Shown piece by piece: positions 59,286 to 64,000 of a stretch of DNA of 64,000 nt (the stretch's first letter is position 1; every line of letters starts with the position of its first letter). A model generated the notes under the pieces. The model was not told the DNA's origin and ran no database searches. It saw nothing but the letters and a program-made list of their open reading frames with translations. The DNA is from Micromonospora cathayae (GTDB taxonomy: Bacteria > Actinomycetota > Actinomycetes > Mycobacteriales > Micromonosporaceae). The stretch is taken from contig NZ_CP118615.1 in assembly GCF_028993575.1 (NCBI RefSeq), positions 3,472,001-3,536,000 of the forward strand. The letters run 5' to 3'. The translations under genes and the position numbers were made by a program.

Positions 59286-62200
59286 TCAGGAGCGCGGCCG
59301 GCCCAGCAGGTGGGTCAGCGACCGGGCGACCAGGTCGTCGCGGGCCGCCGGGGCCAGCCCTTCCAGGCCGAAGCCGAGGTACACGCTGTCCTCGGTGACC
59401 GTGGCCGCGCCCTCCTCGAAGGCGCGCTGGCTGCGCGACCAGTCGGTGGTGCCGGGCAGCGAGCCGGGCGGCGGACCGGCCACCGTCCAGCCACCCAGGT
59501 CGTCCGACTCGAAGCCGGTCTCGGTGACGGTCGCGCCGTCGACGACCACCCGGGCGTCGTCGAGGAAGACACCGAGCCCCTGGGTGCTCCAGTCGGAGAC
59601 GTACGAGATGGCCACCTCGACCCGCTTGCCGGCGTACGCCGACAGGTCGACGGAGAACTCCTTCCAGCCGTTGGAGGAGCCGGTGGCCGCGTGCCACTGC
59701 CCGGTGGTGCCGGTCGGGGCGCAGTCCGCGCTCTGGTAGTGCGCCAGGAACGGGTGCAGTCCGGCCACCCCGCTCTCGCAGCTGTCCCCGGTGTCGGTGC
59801 CGGTGTTGCCGTTGCGGTCCGGCAGGGTCGTCCAGGCGTCGCTGCCCACCTCGTGCGCCTCGACGATCATGAAGTCCCAGCTCGACTCGATGTCGTACGA
59901 GGCGAAGAAGCGCAGCTCACCGCTGGTGGCGGCAGTCAGGTCGACGGTCCGGGTGAGCCGCTTGTACGACTCGTCGGCCCGCCCGCTGAACAGGTACCAC
60001 TCGCCGGTGCGCGGGTCGAACGGCGCGCCGCCCGGCCGTACCCAGTCCACCGCCGCCGAGGTGGCGAACTGCGGGAACTGGTCCGGCGGCAGGAAGCTCG
60101 ACGTGCTGAGGAAGGACGCGGTGTGGTCCTGGTTGCCCGCCGAGCCGGGCGCGTTGAGGGTGCCGGAGAAGCCGGCGAACGCGCCCTCGGCGCCCCGCAC
60201 CGGGTACGGCTGCCCGTCCGCGCTGCCGCCGTCGCTGACGTAGTTGAACGCGCCCAGCCAGTACTGCTGGAAGTCGTTCGACAGTGGCAGGCAGGACGCG
60301 TCGTCCGGGTCGGTGCATTCGGCCGGGGGCGTCGGCTGGTACGCGTACGCCCCGTCGGCGGCCTGCGCGTACAGCGCGTACTTGCCGCTGACCAGCACCT
60401 TGCCGCCCTCGTTGAGGTAGTCCCGGACGGCCAGCTCGGTCTCCGCCGCCGCCCGCGCCGCGGTGCCCGGCACCTGGCCGACCGTGCGGGGGATGACGTC
60501 GTCGCCGGTCTCCCAGACCACCGCCCGGTAGTGCGACAGCACGCCCAGCGGGTGCGGGGCCTTCCGGCCCATCACGTCGACGTCGTACACGTCGCTGCTG
60601 CGCCGGGCGGCGGTCAGCGCGGCGACCACCCCGTCGGCGTACTTGGCGCGGGTGCCCTGCTGGGTGGGGCTGAGTCCGGTGACGTCCTCGGCGGCCAGCA
60701 CCAGCACCTCGCCGCCGATGTCGGTGTGCACCCGGTAGGTGAACCGCTCACTGGCGACCACGCCCCGGCCGCGCTTGGTGCCGGTGAACCAGACCTCGAC
60801 CCGGTCGCCGGGTTTCGCGCCGGTGACCGTGCCGCGCAGTTCGGCGTAGTAGTCGTCGTGGGTGTCGCCGTACCGTTCGCCGCCGCGCCACTCCCGCACG
60901 CTGACGGTCTTCGGCCGGCCGCCGTCGACCGCGTAGTGCATCCGGACGTTGGTCAGCGCCCGCCGGGTGATCGCCGCGACCTGCTGGTTCCGGCCGTACG
61001 AGGTGTCGAAGGTGTCCACCACGAAGTCCGGGGTGCTCCGGCCGACCACCGACACCGGGTCGTCCGGGTCGTGGGTGGACTTCGCCACCGCCAGCGCGAA
61101 CGGCAGGTTCTTCGCCACCTCGGCGGCGATCAGCTTCTCGTCGTCCGGGAAGACGAAGCCGCTGACGCAGTCCTCCGGTCGCCACTGGTCGTCCGGGTCG
61201 GACTCGGACGCCGACTGGCAGGTGGACATCTCCGGGGTGAAGCCGAGCGTGCCGTACCTGACGGTGGCGTGGCTGTCGGTGTCGCCGTTGGTGGTGTACA
61301 GCTCGGCGGAGAGGTCCGGGTCGTAGCCGGGCACCGCCGGGTGGTCGTCGTCGCCGGCCATCGCCTGGTAGATCACGTCGTCCGGGGTGGGTGTGGCGAC
61401 CTGCCAGCCGACCCCGTAGAGCAGCAGCTGCGCCGCCGAGTGGTAGTTGACGAAGAACTCGAAGCCGACCCGGCGGAAGAGGTTGTCCAGGGCCCTGGTC
61501 TCCGGTTCGGAGTTCGGGGCCGGCCCCCGGTAGGTGTCGCTGGCCGGGTCCGGCGAGGAGCCCTCGTTGTCGTAGCCCCACTTGTAGGCGAAGTTGCGGT
61601 TCAGGTCGACGCCGTCGGCGGAGGTGACCTTCCCGTCGCCGTCGTTGTCCCGCAGGTTCTTGCGCCACAGCCGGTTGCCGGGGGTGAAGGTGTGGTCGTA
61701 CCCGTCGGGGTTGGCGACCGGCAGGAACCACAGTTCGGTGGTGTCCACCAGCCGGGTGATCTCCCGGTCCCGCCCGTAGTTGTCCAGCATGTGGTGCATC
61801 AGCCGCCGGGTCATCTCCGGGGTGATCCATTCGCGGGCGTGCTGGCTGCTGGCGTAGAGCACCGCGGGTCGCTTCCCGTCCGGTACGTTCCGGGCGTTCT
61901 TGGTGACCTTGACGGCGAGGATCGGCTTGCCCTGGTGGGTGCGGCCGATGGTCTCCAGTTTGGTCAGCTTCGGGAAGCGGGCCACCGTGGCGGTCAGCTC
62001 GTCCCGGATGCCGCCCGGCGCGGAGTACGACCGGAACGCCGACCAGCCGGCGGCGGCCTGTTCGCGCAGGACCTGCGAGGCGGCCTTGTCCTTGACCTTC
62101 TTGACCCGCAGGCGCACCCCCTGGCTGGCCAGCCGTTCCGCCTGGCGGGTGCTGAGCACCGTCTCGACCGTGCCGGCACCCGACGTGTCGGTCGTCTGGT

Positions 62201-62390
62201 GGTCGTGGCCGAGGTCGACGCCGGCCGCGCGCAGCTTCTCCCGTTGGGCCGCGTCGACCGTGCCGACGTACACCTCCAGGGTGTCCCGACCGGCGGCGTC
62301 GGACGGTGGCCGCGCACCCGCCGGTGTGGTCAGGGCCAACGTGCCGACCAGGATGAACACGCTGGCGAACGCCAGGCGTCTGTGCCTCAT
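59286..62390 (-). CDS. Secreted zinc carboxypeptidase (M14), large multidomain
   Basis: A 1034-aa exported metallopeptidase. Signal peptide about 1-27; a propeptide-like region with KK-rich coil (about 30-125); M14 domain about 125-450 with zinc ligands H184 and E187 (SSQHAREW) and H317 (FVNYHSAAQ), and catalytic E387 (GFTPEM). An EF-hand-like loop DNDGDGKVTSADG lies at about 248-260. The last roughly 580 residues are beta-rich, including one region with GTSTD-type CUB/MAM-like folds near the C-terminus. GGGGG lies upstream of ATG 62390. It would degrade extracellular proteins. Confidence 0.92.
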   Translation of the reverse strand: MRHRRLAFASVFILVGTLALTTPAGARPPSDAAGRDTLEVYVGTVDAAQREKLRAAGVDLGHDHQTTDTSGAGTVETVLSTRQAERLASQGVRLRVKKVKDKAASQVLREQAAAGWSAFRSYSAPGGIRDELTATVARFPKLTKLETIGRTHQGKPILAVKVTKNARNVPDGKRPAVLYASSQHAREWITPEMTRRLMHHMLDNYGRDREITRLVDTTELWFLPVANPDGYDHTFTPGNRLWRKNLRDNDGDGKVTSADGVDLNRNFAYKWGYDNEGSSPDPASDTYRGPAPNSEPETRALDNLFRRVGFEFFVNYHSAAQLLLYGVGWQVATPTPDDVIYQAMAGDDDHPAVPGYDPDLSAELYTTNGDTDSHATVRYGTLGFTPEMSTCQSASESDPDDQWRPEDCVSGFVFPDDEKLIAAEVAKNLPFALAVAKSTHDPDDPVSVVGRSTPDFVVDTFDTSYGRNQQVAAITRRALTNVRMHYAVDGGRPKTVSVREWRGGERYGDTHDDYYAELRGTVTGAKPGDRVEVWFTGTKRGRGVVASERFTYRVHTDIGGEVLVLAAEDVTGLSPTQQGTRAKYADGVVAALTAARRSSDVYDVDVMGRKAPHPLGVLSHYRAVVWETGDDVIPRTVGQVPGTAARAAAETELAVRDYLNEGGKVLVSGKYALYAQAADGAYAYQPTPPAECTDPDDASCLPLSNDFQQYWLGAFNYVSDGGSADGQPYPVRGAEGAFAGFSGTLNAPGSAGNQDHTASFLSTSSFLPPDQFPQFATSAAVDWVRPGGAPFDPRTGEWYLFSGRADESYKRLTRTVDLTAATSGELRFFASYDIESSWDFMIVEAHEVGSDAWTTLPDRNGNTGTDTGDSCESGVAGLHPFLAHYQSADCAPTGTTGQWHAATGSSNGWKEFSVDLSAYAGKRVEVAISYVSDWSTQGLGVFLDDARVVVDGATVTETGFESDDLGGWTVAGPPPGSLPGTTDWSRSQRAFEEGAATVTEDSVYLGFGLEGLAPAARDDLVARSLTHLLGRPRS

Positions 62391-62688
62391 CGCGCCCCCT
62401 TCACTTGAGGATCCGTGCCGCGAGCCTGTCGGCAGAGCAGACGCATGTCAATGCCTGGATGGTTGTCGTGGCGGTTCGGGCCCGGGGCCTGCCGAATCGG
62501 TCGACGTACTGGCAGGGTGGTACGTCTGGGCGGGTCGGGCCGGTCCGTCGAGCGTCCGGCCCGGAGGCGTATCCCGGGGTGGCCCCTGGTCGTTGGTCGG
62601 GATGTCCGGTATCGAACGCCCGCCGGTGTTACCGTCCAGCGGCCTGCCGTGGCGAGGCCGTCTTCCGACGAGGAACGAGTCGATCGAC
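62391..62688. other. Intergenic region, no gene supported
   Basis: About 298 bp between the divergent carboxypeptidase and glycosyltransferase genes. No coding bias, no clear promoter and no notable palindrome were seen. Confidence 0.5.
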
Positions 62689-63987
62689 ATGCGGCCCCGA
62701 CTGCTCATCATCACCTACTTCTTCCCGCCGTCGGAGTCCGTCGGGGCCCGTCGACCCGGCGAGCTGGCCACCTTCGCCGTCGACCGGCAATGGGACGTAC
62801 GGGTGCTGACCGCGACCACGCAGCAGCCGGAGAGCCCCGGCACCGGATTCCCGGAGCACCGGGTCGTCCGGGTCGAGCCGGTGCCGCACACCGCACAGGT
62901 CTACTCCTCGGTGCGTAGGGCCGAGGCACGGTCCCGGCTGGGCCGGCGGCAGGTGCTGACGGTACTCGGGACGGCCGGACGGGAGATCCTGATCCCGGAC
63001 GCCTACGTCAACTGGGTGGTGCCGGCCGTCCGGCGGTTCCTCCGGACCCGGCAGGGGTGGCGACCTGACGTGATCATGGTGACGGGCCCGCCGGCCTCGG
63101 TCTATCTGGTGGCCGCCCGGTTGGCCCGGCGGCTGGAGGTGCCGTGGGTCGCCGACTACCGGGACCTCTGGACCGTCGGCAACGACTACTGGCCCTACGG
63201 CCGGACCCGGCTGCGTCGCCTCGTCGACCACCGGTTGGAGCGCCGGCTGCTCCGTTCGGCGGCGGTCTGCGTGACCATCTCCGAACCGCTGGCCGAGGTC
63301 ATGCGCGCCACGTTCGGCATCGACACCAGGGTCGTGATGAACGGCATCGACCGGCGTCCGGCGGGCCTGCCGGCGTCGACCGACGTCGGCCTGGTGGAGT
63401 CGGCCGCCGCGACCCTCACCCTGGCCCACACCGGACGACTGAACCCCGGAAAGCGTGACCCTTCGCCCCTGCTGGACGCGGTGGCGTTGCTCGGGCCGCA
63501 GGAGGCGGAGCGGGTCCGGGTGGTCTTCGCCGGTGAGGACAACGGGGTCGCCCGGGCGGCCGTCGAGCGGGCCGGGGTGGCCGGATCGGTGACCAACCTC
63601 GGCGAGGTGTCCGCCGAGAAGTCCTGGCACCTCCAGGCCACGGCCGACGTGCTGGTCCTGGTCATGTGGAACGACCCGCAGGACGCCGGAACGGTACCCG
63701 GGAAGTTCTTCGACTACCTGAGGGCCCGGCGTCCGATCCTGATGATCGGCCATCCCCAGGGCGTCGTGGCGGACCTCATCCGGACCCGACGGGCCGGTGT
63801 CGTGCTGGCCGACCCGCCCGCGATCGCGGATCAGTTGCGGACCTGGCTCGCCGAGAAGGACCGGCTCGGCCGGCTCCCGGACCTGCCCGCGTCCAGCCTG
63901 GACGGCCTGTACCGGGAGGACCAGCTGGAGCGGTACCTGGCGCTGCTCGCCGAGGTCGCCGCCACCCGGCGGGCACCGGGGTCGTGA
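62689..63987 (+). CDS. GT4-family glycosyltransferase
   Basis: A 432-aa GT-B enzyme. It opens LLIITYFFPPSESVGARRPGEL, with VADYRDLWTVGNDYWP at the domain interface and a donor half containing VPGKFFDYLRARRPILMI. AGGA is 13 nt before ATG 62689, a loose spacing. The FPP opening and DYRDxWT segment match the GT encoded at 9846. It ends 13 nt before the window edge and may be the first gene of a further glycan cluster. Confidence 0.9.
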   Translation: MRPRLLIITYFFPPSESVGARRPGELATFAVDRQWDVRVLTATTQQPESPGTGFPEHRVVRVEPVPHTAQVYSSVRRAEARSRLGRRQVLTVLGTAGREILIPDAYVNWVVPAVRRFLRTRQGWRPDVIMVTGPPASVYLVAARLARRLEVPWVADYRDLWTVGNDYWPYGRTRLRRLVDHRLERRLLRSAAVCVTISEPLAEVMRATFGIDTRVVMNGIDRRPAGLPASTDVGLVESAAATLTLAHTGRLNPGKRDPSPLLDAVALLGPQEAERVRVVFAGEDNGVARAAVERAGVAGSVTNLGEVSAEKSWHLQATADVLVLVMWNDPQDAGTVPGKFFDYLRARRPILMIGHPQGVVADLIRTRRAGVVLADPPAIADQLRTWLAEKDRLGRLPDLPASSLDGLYREDQLERYLALLAEVAATRRAPGS

Positions 63988-64000
63988 CCCGACCCCCGGT

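Overview
The window is chromosomal DNA of a very high-GC actinobacterium. GTG starts are common, SD motifs are strong, and several genes look leaderless. Gene content (GlgE/GlgC/GlgA glucan genes, secreted plant-polymer hydrolases, a wall-glycopolymer cluster, small GntR/XRE cassettes) fits Micromonosporaceae (Micromonospora/Salinispora-like). That is inference; no rRNA or tRNA gene was seen to fix the taxon.

Region 1 (1-24186) is a large cell-surface polysaccharide locus. It holds a fused cytidylyltransferase/SDR enzyme cut by the left edge, a TagG/TagH-type ABC exporter, a divergent TetR regulator, seven glycosyltransferases, two short paralogous proteins of unknown function, a methyltransferase, a membrane O-acyltransferase, and what looks like a complete five-enzyme set for a di-N-acetylated uronic acid nucleotide sugar (6-dehydrogenase 22279, 3-dehydrogenase 5396, aminotransferase 4290, N-acetyltransferase 23644, 2-epimerase 13171). 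Transcription units are bounded by long perfect hairpins without U-tracts.

Region 2 (24445-28171) has a two-component system, a TAXI-type solute-binding lipoprotein without its permease, and a WhiA-like protein without a DNA-binding tail. Region 3 (28395-33840) is a divergent pair of secreted hydrolases, a CBM2-GH5 cellulase and a GH10-CBM13-GH62 xylanase/arabinofuranosidase, separated by 820 bp with several operator-like palindromes. Region 4 (33889-43071) is mixed: YaaA, a GT-C membrane protein, an App1-like phosphatase, a secreted GHL10 hydrolase, a lipoprotein with a secreted I36-type inhibitor, an AraC regulator and a small membrane protein.

Region 5 (43216-57898) carries alpha-glucan metabolism: glgB and glgE on the left, divergent glgA and glgC plus pgm on the right. 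Between the halves sits an accessory block (47471-53623) with a GntR regulator behind a clear promoter/operator, a small membrane protein, an XRE-type regulator broken by a one-base frameshift, and a large membrane-embedded NACHT NTPase. The NACHT/regulator block is the best candidate for a poorly described system.

Region 6 (57980-64000) has a second UDP-sugar 2-epimerase, a 15-bp tandem repeat that seems to have grown from a hairpin arm, a large secreted M14 carboxypeptidase, and a glycosyltransferase at the right edge that may start another surface-sugar cluster.
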